50,368 nt of DNA from Halieaceae bacterium (GCA_902547755.1 CACCPA010000012.1:1-50368), one strand, 5' to 3'; shown: positions 30,983 through 40,073, numbered from the stretch's first letter. The notes: generated by a model not told the origin, from the letters alone. A program made the numbers and translations.

Positions 30983-32518
30983 ATGACGGCACAACAACCA
31001 CCAAAAAGCGCGAGAGCGCCGCTCGGCGAGTTTCCCATCAGCGACAAGTGTCTGGGCGAGACGCCACACTTTGAGGACGCGCCTGCATGGATCTACAACC
31101 ATGACAATCCCTATCTGCACGGAGTCTATGCGCCAACAACCCGGGAGCTCGATCAGGACAAGCTTGAGGTCATCGGCGAGCTGCCCAGCGATCTGCGCGG
31201 TACGTACTACCGTAATGGCGCAAACCCTGTATTTGAACCCAAAAACCGTTATCACCCCTTTGACGGTGACGGCATGGTGCATGCGCTTCACATAGGCGAT
31301 GACGGCGCGCGCTACGTGAATCGATGGATAGATACCCCCGCATTCAGCGAGGAAGCCCGCGCGGGTGAGTCGGTGTCTCCCGGCGTTATGGGGCCTTTTG
31401 ATTACAGCGTGTCCGAGTTCGGAATCAAAGACACCTCGAACACCGATATTTTCGCGCTCAACGGCGATTTGGTGAGTCTCTGGTACAACGCGGGGAATCC
31501 GATTGCACTCGATCCCATGACCTTGGAGACGCGCAAGGCATTTCATCTGGATGGTCGTGATAAGGCAAAAATGTCGGCGCACTCGAAAGTCGATTGGAAC
31601 ACCGGTGAGCTCCTGTACTTCGATTACAACGATGTACCCCCTTACATGACTTATGGCGTGGCCAACGCCAAGGGCGAAGTGATTCATGAGGTGCTGATTG
31701 ATCTGCCCGGTGCGCGCTTACCGCACGATATCGGCTTTACCCAGAACTACACCGTCTTGCACGACCTGCCGTTTTTTCACGATCTCGATGTCCTGAAGAA
31801 TCACAAGCTCAGAGTGCTGACCTTCCATAAAGACATCCCGACACGGTTTGGTCTCATTCCACGATTCGGTGAGAGCAAGTCGATACGTTGGTTCGATTGC
31901 GAGCCCTGTTACATCCTTCACGTGTCGAACTGCTGGGAAGAGCGCGATTGGGTCGTCATGGACGGGTGCCGATCGGTGAACCCTATGCCCAAAGCCTACG
32001 GAGATGAGGGTGAACTTTCGCACATGCTTGCCTACATGCGCCTCGAAGCGAATAACTATCGCTGGCGGTTTAACCTGGTTACCGGTGAGGTGAGGGAAGG
32101 CGACATCGATGATCTCAACACCGAGTTCAACAAAACTAATCCGCTTTATGGAGGGCAGAAGAGTCGTTTCGCCTATCATCAATACATCCCCACGCATGAT
32201 GAAGGCGGCTACACACTCCGATTTACGGGTCTTGTGAAGTACGACAACGAGACCGGCAAGAGCTGGCGTTATGACTACGGCCCTGGCGTTTTGGGGAGTG
32301 AGGTGGTTTATGCGCCAAAAGTGGGTGCCACGCGCCATGATGAAGAGGACGACGGCTATGTGGTCAACTTTGTCCACGACACCAAGGACTGGAGTTCGTG
32401 GTTCTGTGTCTACCATGCCAAAAATATCGAGCAAGGGCCTATCGCAAAAGTTAGGCTGCCCGGGCGGGTGCCCTCGGGATTTCATGCGACGTGGGTGCCT
32501 GAAGTGGCGCTCGGCTGA
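30983..32518 (+). CDS. Carotenoid oxygenase family protein
   Basis: A 511-residue non-haem iron oxygenase that cleaves a conjugated C=C bond of a carotenoid, apocarotenoid or stilbene. The ATG at 30983 was chosen because GAGG lies eight bases upstream and the preceding residues do not resemble the family. The four iron-binding histidines can be placed: SAHSKVDWNTGEL, LPHDIGFTQNYTVLHDLP, YILHVSNCWEE and GFHATWV near the C-terminus. FDGDGMVHAL is the conserved N-terminal motif. No signal peptide. A Rieske oxygenase gene follows 51 bases later, suggesting a shared catabolic route, perhaps for an aromatic or lignin-like compound. Substrate class cannot be decided by motif alone. Confidence 0.93.
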   Translation: MTAQQPPKSARAPLGEFPISDKCLGETPHFEDAPAWIYNHDNPYLHGVYAPTTRELDQDKLEVIGELPSDLRGTYYRNGANPVFEPKNRYHPFDGDGMVHALHIGDDGARYVNRWIDTPAFSEEARAGESVSPGVMGPFDYSVSEFGIKDTSNTDIFALNGDLVSLWYNAGNPIALDPMTLETRKAFHLDGRDKAKMSAHSKVDWNTGELLYFDYNDVPPYMTYGVANAKGEVIHEVLIDLPGARLPHDIGFTQNYTVLHDLPFFHDLDVLKNHKLRVLTFHKDIPTRFGLIPRFGESKSIRWFDCEPCYILHVSNCWEERDWVVMDGCRSVNPMPKAYGDEGELSHMLAYMRLEANNYRWRFNLVTGEVREGDIDDLNTEFNKTNPLYGGQKSRFAYHQYIPTHDEGGYTLRFTGLVKYDNETGKSWRYDYGPGVLGSEVVYAPKVGATRHDEEDDGYVVNFVHDTKDWSSWFCVYHAKNIEQGPIAKVRLPGRVPSGFHATWVPEVALG

Positions 32519-32569
32519 AGTAGAGCATCTGTGCTCAAGACTCAATAACGATAATAAGAGGATTTAGGG

Positions 32570-33829
32570 GTGGAACACGATCTTCAGGTAAGGATTCTCA
32601 AAGAACTTCTACAGCAACTCGATACGGGTAAGAACGTTGATGCGGGTGTTCAGTATAAAATGAGCACCGACGCCTATACCTGCTCGGAGATAGCTGCACG
32701 AGAGCGAGAAGCACTTTTTCTAGAACAACCTCAGCTCATAGGGTTGTCGGGTGACCTGCCAGAACCTAACACTTGGTTCACGATCGATGACTTCGGCATT
32801 CCTGTATTGGCAACCCGGAACCAAGCCGGTGAATTCAAAGTGTTCTTGAATGCCTGCAGACATCGCGGTGCACGCTTGACCAAAGAGGCGCGTGGAAAGG
32901 GGAGTCGGTTCATCTGTCCTTTTCACGCGTGGACTTATTCTACATCTGGTGACTTGCTTGGCATCCCGCAGCAAGATCATTTTGGCCCGCTGAACGACGC
33001 CTGCGACGGGTTAATCAGTCTTCCCGCCAGTGAACACAACGGCATGCTTTGGATTCATCCAAAGCCGGACGGTGAGCTAAACATAGCGGCGCAGTTGGGA
33101 CAGCTTGATGAAGAGATTACGTCTCATGATTTTGCGCGATACGTGTATAGCGGTGAGACAGTTCTAGAGATGAATCTGAACTGGAAGTTAGCGAACGACA
33201 CCTTTGGTGAGACGTACCATTTCCAGAAGCTGCATCGAGACACGCTGGGGCAAATTTTTTACGGAGATAATCTCTCCTACGAGACCTTCGGTTGTAACCA
33301 TCGTTTTGTTTTTGCCAGTAAGGGTATTGATTTACTGCGCGCTTTACCCGTGTCAGATTGGAAACTCGATGAGGCTGCAAATCTCCTGTATTTCCTGTTT
33401 CCAAACATTCAGCTCAATATCGGTGGCAGCAATATCGCGATGATCAAGATGTATCCGCACTCCAGCGATCCAGGTAAGTCATTGACACGAATTTCCTTCT
33501 ATTTTACGCCCGAGATGATCGCCATGGCCGCGGCGGCCAAGGAGGGCAAGGGCATAGAAGTGGTTGACGCAGATAACGTCTATGAAGAGCAGGAAAGGGA
33601 AGGCGAGGTTGCCTTCACGCTTGAGGCAATCACTGAGGTCTTTTCCAGCACCATTGCCGATCAGGACTATCTCATGGGTGAGCAGCAGCAAGCAGCTGCC
33701 GAGAGTGGTTTGCTACCCCATGTGTGGTTTGGTCGTAATGAGCCAGCGCTGCACCACTACCACAATACCTTTCGTGAGGCTTTGGGGATGCCGTTGTTAG
33801 AACCCGTTTTTGCAGAGGCAGAGGACTGA
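32570..33829 (+). CDS. Rieske-type ring-hydroxylating dioxygenase alpha subunit
   Basis: A 419-residue oxygenase component starting at GTG 32570 behind AGAGGA. The Rieske [2Fe-2S] ligands are CRH (NACRHRGARL) and CPFH (FICPFHAWTY), about 18 residues apart, near 98-119. The catalytic domain has NWKLANDTFGETYHFQKLH, which gives the two His of the mononuclear iron site. Such enzymes insert O2 into aromatic rings or demethylate substrates and need a reductase, which is not encoded nearby. A stem-loop includes the stop codon. It probably forms an operon with the carotenoid oxygenase upstream. Confidence 0.92.
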   Translation: MEHDLQVRILKELLQQLDTGKNVDAGVQYKMSTDAYTCSEIAAREREALFLEQPQLIGLSGDLPEPNTWFTIDDFGIPVLATRNQAGEFKVFLNACRHRGARLTKEARGKGSRFICPFHAWTYSTSGDLLGIPQQDHFGPLNDACDGLISLPASEHNGMLWIHPKPDGELNIAAQLGQLDEEITSHDFARYVYSGETVLEMNLNWKLANDTFGETYHFQKLHRDTLGQIFYGDNLSYETFGCNHRFVFASKGIDLLRALPVSDWKLDEAANLLYFLFPNIQLNIGGSNIAMIKMYPHSSDPGKSLTRISFYFTPEMIAMAAAAKEGKGIEVVDADNVYEEQEREGEVAFTLEAITEVFSSTIADQDYLMGEQQQAAAESGLLPHVWFGRNEPALHHYHNTFREALGMPLLEPVFAEAED

Positions 33830-33846
33830 ATAGCTCAGTCCTCTGC
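33818..33846. terminator. Perfect inverted repeat between convergent genes
   Basis: GCAGAGGACTGA (33818-33829) pairs perfectly with TCAGTCCTCTGC (33835-33846) around a five-base loop. The left arm contains the stop of the Rieske gene. It lies between two convergent genes, so it may end transcription from both sides, but neither side has a T-run. Confidence 0.55.
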
Positions 33847-33861
33847 GAGCAACACAGTTCG

Positions 33862-34482
33862 TTATTTGGGCGCTGACTCGGGCTGGTACTGGTAGTACCC
33901 GGCTACCGGAATCATCAAATGCGCATAGGGCGTCCCGGGGAACATGACATAGGGTGCGCCAGTCGTGAAATCCGTAGTGTAGTTTGCCAACGTAGCAGGG
34001 TCCTTTGGCATCAGCATGAGGTGCGGTCCTGATTCAATCCACTGCCCGGGCACGGCATCGGCTTCATTCAGCACACCCGCCTTGGTGTTGTCTTCCCCCA
34101 TATCCCCATGGAGCATCCACATATAGGTATCGCGTTCCATATCAGGCGCTTTACCGGCCATGTAGCCCATCATCCATTTCATGCCCTCTCCATCGTGGCA
34201 CGCCGGCATAGCCTCATGTGGCGAACTCCAACCTGTCGCGGGAACAGGTCTCGGGTTGGCGGACTGACAAATCCAGCCATTGGTCCCCTCGCGAAGCACC
34301 GAGCCGTCAGATCCTATGATGGTCGCAAAGTCCCCTAGAAAATCGGGTGCGGCTGAACTGTAGGCTTTGATTTGCCATGCAGCCGAGGTGTGATCAGCTT
34401 TTTCGCCTTTTTCGTGGTGTCCCGCAATGGCTAATGAGGTACAGCATGCGAGGGTAAGTGTTAGAACTGCTTTATTGATCAT
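33862..34482 (-). CDS. Secreted protein of unknown function
   Basis: A 206-residue protein. The start at 34482 has AAGGAG upstream and yields a classical signal peptide (MINKAVLTLTLACCTSLAIAG). The mature part is rich in Met, Trp and Pro, with two Cys (WICQSAN and PACHDGEG) that could form a disulfide, and MKWMMGYMAGKAPDMERDTY in the middle. It resembles no family that I can name. The C-terminal portion (PYVMFPGTPYAHLMIPVAGYY) looks like a beta-rich ligand-binding region. It faces the Rieske gene and is not obviously linked to it. Confidence 0.75.
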   Translation of the reverse strand: MINKAVLTLTLACCTSLAIAGHHEKGEKADHTSAAWQIKAYSSAAPDFLGDFATIIGSDGSVLREGTNGWICQSANPRPVPATGWSSPHEAMPACHDGEGMKWMMGYMAGKAPDMERDTYMWMLHGDMGEDNTKAGVLNEADAVPGQWIESGPHLMLMPKDPATLANYTTDFTTGAPYVMFPGTPYAHLMIPVAGYYQYQPESAPK

Positions 34483-34567
34483 GTTGTCGAGCTCCTTGAT
34501 TTTGGGTGAGTAGCCGTCATCAGAGACAAAGCTGCCTACCAAAGCCTAGGACAAACCATTCATAAAG

Positions 34568-35128
34568 CTAATTTTTTGAGCGTATCCAATCTTTCCTTGT
34601 CTGACTCCAAACGCAAAGCCGCACGTCACTCAGCGAGCCAGGAAGATTCACATACTCTCCAGGCTTCGAACCCAGACGCGCGGCGAGTTTCTGGGACATA
34701 ACATTTTCATCCGCAATGAGATGGGTCACGCTGTCCCAACCCAGATGATCAAAGGCGTAATCGAGAGAGGCAGTTGCGGCTTCCAAGCCATAGCCTTTAC
34801 CCCAGTAGGCTTTTCTCAGACCCCAGCCCACGTCGCGCGTGGGCCAATGAAGCGGGTGCCATGGGCCTATGCGTCCAATCCATTCACCGGATGCCTTCTC
34901 CACCACACCAAACATGGCTGCGTCGGTTAACGATCATAGTCCAATCCATTGCGCCAGCGTTCGCCAGGCGTCCGATTCCTGCTGATGCCCTCCCAGATGT
35001 CGCATCGTGTCCTCGCACATCAGAAAGTCACGCACAAAAGGCCAATCTTCTGCCTTTGTTGGGCGAAGGATCAGTCGGTCTGTCTTGAGGTGGATCGAGG
35101 AAGTATCTGTCATGGATAGGTTTTGCAA
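34568..35128 (-). pseudogene. GNAT acetyltransferase interrupted by one in-frame TGA
   Basis: Two open segments in the same frame read as one GNAT N-acetyltransferase of about 186 residues. The N-terminal part has TDRLILRPTKAEDWPFVRDF, the usual RimJ/RimL-like strand. The C-terminal part has GWGLRKAYWGKGYGLEAATA, which is the acetyl-CoA-binding motif, followed by LIADENVMSQKLAARLG. They are separated by a TGA (34934-34936) after AQWIGL. No base is lost or gained, since the frame continues on both sides. A single substitution, for example TGG to TGA, is the simplest reading, unless it is a sequencing error. The start could be 35128 or 35113. Confidence 0.85.
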
Positions 35129-35273
35129 TTATGTGTTGAGTGAGGTCACAAAAGTCGTCGGGAGTCTGTCACCACAAGCACAGATCAGCAACGCGTGTTT
35201 TGCATCAAAGGTCGTAAAGGTGTCATCTTTTGCGGTCATAGCGCGCGCCGATACAGAAATTTAGATAAGCCAC

Positions 35274-36320
35274 ATGCCGATAATGTTTTTTCAAAGGCAA
35301 CTCAAGCAACCCGGAGCCGCGATCGCCATGGGGATGGCTGGTTTTCTTAACGCCTGCGGTGGAGGCGGGGGTGGTTCAACCGCTGCACCTGAGGTGACTA
35401 ACCGCGCACCGGTTTTTGAGCAGGCTAGCTACGAGCTCACCATTCAGGAAAACACGGGCACGATAGTCAGCGGGATTTCGTTTTCTGATCCAGACGGTGA
35501 CCCCATAACGCTGTCCATCAGTGGTACAGACAGCGAAGCCTTGTCTGTGACCAGTGTGCGCAGCCTCGCGTTCATCGTGCCACCCGACTTTGAAGCGCCT
35601 GCTGACAGCGACGAGAACAATCAGTACGACATTGACTTAGTAGCTTCTGATGGACAGCTCACAACGTCCGTACCAGTCGCCATTACCGTGACTAACGACC
35701 CGAGCGATGACGGAGTCAGTGAGAGCAGTTTGTTTGGATTGAGTATCCAGGTGGGGGAGGTCTCAACCCCGGACTACGATCGCTCCAGCACGTGGGACGA
35801 CGAAGACGATGACTGCATTTCTGATCGTCATGAAGTGCTGATGGCACAGCACTTGGATGGCGATGGCGCGTATCCTCTAGTGATGTCATCCAATGGGTGT
35901 TTTGTAGAGACCGGACGATGGCTCGATCCCTACGACGATATCTACTACTACTCGGCATCCAGCGTACAGATTGATCACGTTGTCGCGCTCTACGAGTCGT
36001 GGGTGTCAGGTCTTGGTAATCTCAGTACATCGCTTCAGCGCCGCTATGCAAACACCGGTAGCCTCACCGATGGTGTCCTTCCGGGAACAAGTCATAATTT
36101 CCTCGCTGTGGGGGCTTCATCAAACGGTGAAAAGGGCAGTAGTGACCCAACTGAATGGATGCCCCGCAATGAGGCCTACCACTGCACCTATCTCAAAAAG
36201 TGGGTGCTCACTAAGTCTCAGAACGAGTTGCTATTCGATCAGGCCGAGTTCGATTTTATCCAAGCGCGTGAGGTTGACTGTGATGATGAGCCTTTGCCAG
36301 AGCTCCCAGCTAACCCCTAG
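35274..36320 (+). CDS. Lipoprotein with cadherin-like domain and DUF1524 HNH nuclease domain
   Basis: A 348-residue exported protein. The hydrophobic N-terminus ends in FLNAC, a lipobox, followed by a glycine tract (residues 28-34), so it is probably an outer-membrane lipoprotein. Residues about 42-140 are a cadherin-like/Ig-like repeat (NRAPVFEQASYELTIQENTG, FSDPDGDPITLSISG). Residues about 165-335 match the DUF1524 family seen at the C-terminus of GmrSD and in secreted nucleases: YDRSSTWDDEDDDCISDRHEV, the metal-site IDHVVALYESW (Asp-His) and a later FLAVGASSNGEKGSSDPTEW and CTYLKKWVLTK. Expected activity is HNH-type DNA cleavage outside the cell. A role in nutrient release, biofilm DNA or competition is open. 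Confidence 0.85.
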   Translation: MPIMFFQRQLKQPGAAIAMGMAGFLNACGGGGGGSTAAPEVTNRAPVFEQASYELTIQENTGTIVSGISFSDPDGDPITLSISGTDSEALSVTSVRSLAFIVPPDFEAPADSDENNQYDIDLVASDGQLTTSVPVAITVTNDPSDDGVSESSLFGLSIQVGEVSTPDYDRSSTWDDEDDDCISDRHEVLMAQHLDGDGAYPLVMSSNGCFVETGRWLDPYDDIYYYSASSVQIDHVVALYESWVSGLGNLSTSLQRRYANTGSLTDGVLPGTSHNFLAVGASSNGEKGSSDPTEWMPRNEAYHCTYLKKWVLTKSQNELLFDQAEFDFIQAREVDCDDEPLPELPANP

Positions 36321-36436
36321 CGGGAAATGCTGTGCGGATAGGTGCCCGCTGCCCCCTGATTTACTGGTCGACATCAAAACCCGATTAAAAAACCAGTCAT
36401 TAAGCCGTTTAAAAAAACAACATTAAAAAACCCGAC

Positions 36437-36463
36437 ATAAAAAAAGGGGCCTTAGGGCCCCTT
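36437..36463 (-). terminator. Rho-independent terminator of the serine-hydrolase gene
   Basis: On the minus strand AAGGGGCC pairs with GGCCCCTT around a four-base loop and is followed by a run of T (read as A at 36437-36445 on the plus strand). It lies 29 bases past the stop of the gene at 36492. Confidence 0.85.
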
Positions 36464-36491
36464 CCTGATCGATGTCGAAGGACAACTCTAT

Positions 36492-37694
36492 TTACTGGGA
36501 CGCGTCCCATGCTGCTTGAATAGCAGGGATGGCCTGTCCAATGAAGAATCCTGGTGGTGCGCCGGAGTCAGCTGCATCGCCATACTCATCAATGGCCATG
36601 TAACCTCCAATGCCGCGATTCACGTCGATGAAGCTGACGGCGCCGAATGCACCGGGGTCGGTAAAGACACCGGGGTTGTCTGATCGTATCCACCATCCCA
36701 TGCCGTAGGGCGTGGCGTTGGTGGCAACCACACCGCCGCGGTCCACCTGCATACTGGCGATGGCGTCTACACTCAAGACCTGCGTGTCGCCGCAAAAGCC
36801 GCCATTCAAGTGCACCTGCAACAGCTTGGCGTAATCAGCCATGTTGGTGATCGCACCACCCTCGATATTGGGGTTGGCCGTACCCGCGAGGGTGTCGACA
36901 GAGCCGGTGAATGAAGTGGGCGACTCCCAGGGATTGCCAAAGGTAAAGACCTCAAGACCACAGGGTGTACCCAGATACTGATCGACCAATTGATTCCAGG
37001 TCGCGTTCGCCACAGTGCTGGCTGTAACGCCGGCGATTTGCCACTGGCTACCACCGTAGTCATAAACGCTACCGGCTGCCTGTGAGGTGGGTAGTTCGTT
37101 TTGCACCAGCGTCTGACCACAAGCCTCGAACTCGAAGATAGGTTGGGCGCTGTACTGACAGAGATGATTGAAATCTTCGATGGTTGGGCCCGTCGGTGAG
37201 CCATACGCGGGTAGCAGACGCAGTCCGGGAATACCCGATGTGTTACTCACCATTTGCTCTACCGTTCGGTCCGCATAAGGCCCGTCGTAAGGGAGATAGG
37301 TGCTGACCGGCTCGCTAATGGAAAACTCGACGTTAGCGTCTTCTTGTAATGCTATCAGCGTCATTACTGCTGGCACCTTACTGGTCGACGCCAACAGCAC
37401 GATGGTGTCTTCCGTGTGATCACCGAAGACTTCTTGATGGATAATGCCGTCGGCGTCTACCAACACGTAGCTAATCCCATCAAAATCTGCCGTGCCATCA
37501 ATGAAGGCCTGAAATGATGCATCGACATCCGAGAAGTCGGGACCCGAGGGCGCAGGCGGTGGTTCAACAACCACGGGCGGTGCTGATGTGCTGCCTCCGC
37601 CGCCCCCGCCGCCACAAGCGGCTAATGCCAACAAGGCGCCGGCTAAAGCCCCACGAATCCCCATTAAAATCCAGTGCTTGAACTTTTCTGGCAT
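36492..37694 (-). CDS. Serine hydrolase lipoprotein (beta-lactamase/class C-like)
   Basis: A 400-residue protein of the beta-lactamase-related serine hydrolase family. The start at 37694 follows AAGGAA and gives a signal sequence with lipobox ALAAC, then a poly-Gly and Pro-rich linker (CGGGGGGG then PPVVVEPPPAPS). The Ser-x-x-Lys active site is STSK in LLASTSKVPAVMTL, and the Tyr motif is in SVYDYGGSQW. The C-terminal portion has YGMGWWIRSD in place of the usual KTG strand. Such proteins act on peptidoglycan peptides, esters or D-amino-acid compounds in the periplasm. No specific substrate can be inferred. It has its own terminator. Confidence 0.87.
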   Translation of the reverse strand: MPEKFKHWILMGIRGALAGALLALAACGGGGGGGSTSAPPVVVEPPPAPSGPDFSDVDASFQAFIDGTADFDGISYVLVDADGIIHQEVFGDHTEDTIVLLASTSKVPAVMTLIALQEDANVEFSISEPVSTYLPYDGPYADRTVEQMVSNTSGIPGLRLLPAYGSPTGPTIEDFNHLCQYSAQPIFEFEACGQTLVQNELPTSQAAGSVYDYGGSQWQIAGVTASTVANATWNQLVDQYLGTPCGLEVFTFGNPWESPTSFTGSVDTLAGTANPNIEGGAITNMADYAKLLQVHLNGGFCGDTQVLSVDAIASMQVDRGGVVATNATPYGMGWWIRSDNPGVFTDPGAFGAVSFIDVNRGIGGYMAIDEYGDAADSGAPPGFFIGQAIPAIQAAWDASQ

Positions 37695-37827
37695 GACGCG
37701 TTCCTTTTTTATTCTGTGATTTTTTGTTCTGTGGTCGCAGTCATAACGTAACCGCACCAAATTTGAAAGCCATTAATTGAGGCTCTATATATTAGGTGTC
37801 GATGACGAATTCTGAGGGCCTTTCCAC

Positions 37828-38730
37828 ATGACGCGATTGTTCATAGTTTTGGTTGCTGTGTTGACTACTGGGTTTTCGATGTATACCAGTGCTGAAGAAA
37901 CCGATACGCCCGTTAATCAGGAGTACGCACCACTGGAGAAAAAGGCGCCCATCTACCCCTATGTCTCGCAGTTCAATGGCATCGAGGGCTACTGCATCGT
38001 CCAGTACACGGTCACCGAACTGGGAGCGGTAAGGGATGTTTTCCCAGATGACTGCAGCCCCGTCGGTTTGTTTGAGGGCGTTAGCGTCGAGTCTGCAAAA
38101 GAGTTCATTTATCAGCCGCGTATTGTTGACGGTGTTCCGCAGAGTGTTTCTGGTGTCCAGAACAAATTTACCTTCGACTTGACTGGGGGTGGGAAGCGGA
38201 TGGATGTGGGTGATGATCCAATCAAGTTCTCGTTTCTCAAACCGAATGAGCAGCGCAGTATCGATAAGCGCCTGAAAAAAGCTGACTGGAAGGGCCTCAA
38301 GAAATACGCATTGGGTCGACAGTCGAGTAACTACCGCATGCTATTTTTCGCCGGATACGCCGAGTTGATGATGGGTAATTCCGATGCTGCCTACGATTTC
38401 ATCGAGCAGTTTATTTTTCATGAGGAAGAGGAGGTGCCGTTCGAGTACGTGACCTTCAGCGCCATACAAACCCTCGTTGCTCATTATTATCAGACCCAAC
38501 AATACGAGAAGCTCATTGTCCTCGATGAGCATGTAGATATCTGGTGGTTTCGTTTAATCGAACCTGGGGAGGTCAATCGCATGGCTCTGATGATTGCGGA
38601 TGCCTATGGCATTGCTGGCAACATGGAGGCCTCGAACAAACGCTTCAAGCAAATAGTCGATCGTGCCTCTGGGGACATCGCTGACGATGATCCCTTCGTC
38701 GGAATGGCCCGAGCAGCGCTAGATCAGTAG
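37828..38730 (+). CDS. Periplasmic TonB C-terminal-domain protein
   Basis: A 300-residue protein with a signal-like N-terminus (MTRLFIVLVAVLTTGFSMYTSAEE). Residues about 32-112 resemble the TonB C-terminal domain: KAPIYPYVSQFNGIEGYCIVQ, the alanine-to-Cys variant of the usual GxVxVxFxV strand, and SAKEFIYQPRIVDGVPQS. Residues 113-300 are helical, with TPR-like spacing (AYDFIEQFIFHEEEE, NMEASNKRFKQIVD), suggesting a protein-interaction part. No long proline-rich spacer to span the periplasm is present, so it may not be a true energy transducer. The two Cys at about 54 and 72 could be a disulfide. Confidence 0.75.
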   Translation: MTRLFIVLVAVLTTGFSMYTSAEETDTPVNQEYAPLEKKAPIYPYVSQFNGIEGYCIVQYTVTELGAVRDVFPDDCSPVGLFEGVSVESAKEFIYQPRIVDGVPQSVSGVQNKFTFDLTGGGKRMDVGDDPIKFSFLKPNEQRSIDKRLKKADWKGLKKYALGRQSSNYRMLFFAGYAELMMGNSDAAYDFIEQFIFHEEEEVPFEYVTFSAIQTLVAHYYQTQQYEKLIVLDEHVDIWWFRLIEPGEVNRMALMIADAYGIAGNMEASNKRFKQIVDRASGDIADDDPFVGMARAALDQ

Positions 38731-38933
38731 TCCAGTCGTCGGGTACCCATTAGCGACACAAGGGTCCCGTCACCGCCCTCGTATGAACGGCGACGAGCTG
38801 TCTATCACATGATCTATACATTCTGCGCACACCTTATCGGGCTTCTGTCCTACCAATGTCACCCCAATGTATTGGCAGTCGCTATGCCGCCCGCTACTCT
38901 TAGGCCACAACTAACAACAATAGAGACCAAGGC

Positions 38934-40046
38934 ATGAACTTCGAGTTTTCTGAAGAACAGCAAATGCTGCGGGATCAGGCGCGTAACTACCTGACTCAGC
39001 ATTGTCCCACCACACTCGTTCGTCGCGTGTTGAACAACCGCGAAACCCACGATGCAGATCTTTACAAAGGCATCGCTGAAATGGGCTGGACGGCAACCAC
39101 GATTCCTGAAGAGTACGGCGGCTTAGGCATGTCGCACCTCGAGCTGGTTGTAATCGCAGAGGAGCTAGGCCGTGCCTGTGCACCTGTGCCGTTCAGCTCC
39201 ACCGTGTATCTCGCCGCAGAGGCGATCATGGCGCTGGGAACGGAAGCGCAGAAGCAGACTTGGTTACCTAAGTTGGCTGATGGGTCCGCCATTGGCTGTT
39301 TCGCGCTTGGTGAGGCCGGCGGAGCAGTGACGCCCGATCAAATCAGTACTTCGATGGCCGATGGCGTGATTAACGGCACCAAGGTGCCGGTGGCCGATGG
39401 TGGTATTGCAGACGTCGCTATTGTGGTCTGCAAGTCTGATGGTGGTGACGGCGCAACGCTTGCGCTAGTTGACCTGAGTCAGGACGCGGTCGCGAAAGAC
39501 AACGTACAGATGATTGATTTCAGTCGAGGCCATGCTGAGCTTACATTTAACGGCGCGTGTGCAGAGGTTTTGGGTGAAGAGGGCGCTGGCTGGGCAGCGG
39601 TGGAGTCACTCATGAACAGTGCCGCGATCTTGTTTGCCTGGGAGCAAATTGGCTTGGCGGATAAGGCACTCGAGCAGGCACGAGAGTATGCGCTAGGTCG
39701 TTTCGCCTTCGGTCGCTCGATTGCCTCTTACCAGGCTATTAAGCACAAGTTGGCTAAAATGTATGTGAAGAACACATTGGCGCGCAGTAATGCTTACTAC
39801 GGTGCATGGGCACTCAATGCGGGCGCGAGTGATCTGGCGGTTGCGGCTGCAACATCACGTGTTGCCGCGATTCAGGCATCGCTGTTTTCGGCTGAGGAAA
39901 ATATTCAGACGCATGGTGGCATGGGTTTTACCTGGGAATTTGACTGCCAGTTCTATTACCGTCGCGCGAAGCTGTTGAGCCTTGCGGTTGGTAGTGAAAA
40001 ACAGTGGCAAGGACGTCTGGTCGACGGCCTCGCGGCTTCAGCATAA
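38934..40046 (+). CDS. Acyl-CoA dehydrogenase (subunit 1 of a pair)
   Basis: A 370-residue FAD-dependent acyl-CoA dehydrogenase with the three family parts: N-terminal helical (MNFEFSEEQQMLRDQARNYL), middle beta domain (CFALGEAGGA), C-terminal helical (YALGRFAFGRSIASYQAIKHKL). HGGMGFTWEFDCQFYYRRA carries the Glu at the position of the catalytic base. The partner gene, 27 bases downstream, belongs to the other subfamily. Such pairs form alpha2beta2 enzymes in steroid and side-chain catabolism, in which one subunit supplies the catalytic Glu. Substrate unknown. A ribosome-binding site (AAGG) precedes the ATG. Confidence 0.92.
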   Translation: MNFEFSEEQQMLRDQARNYLTQHCPTTLVRRVLNNRETHDADLYKGIAEMGWTATTIPEEYGGLGMSHLELVVIAEELGRACAPVPFSSTVYLAAEAIMALGTEAQKQTWLPKLADGSAIGCFALGEAGGAVTPDQISTSMADGVINGTKVPVADGGIADVAIVVCKSDGGDGATLALVDLSQDAVAKDNVQMIDFSRGHAELTFNGACAEVLGEEGAGWAAVESLMNSAAILFAWEQIGLADKALEQAREYALGRFAFGRSIASYQAIKHKLAKMYVKNTLARSNAYYGAWALNAGASDLAVAAATSRVAAIQASLFSAEENIQTHGGMGFTWEFDCQFYYRRAKLLSLAVGSEKQWQGRLVDGLAASA

Positions 40047-40073
40047 CGAAACGAAGAATAAGAGAGGTTAATC

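Noticed and set aside
30962-31687. Long minus-strand frame opposite the carotenoid oxygenase
   Set aside because: It is the antisense of a gene with clear iron-binding motifs; no motif of its own.
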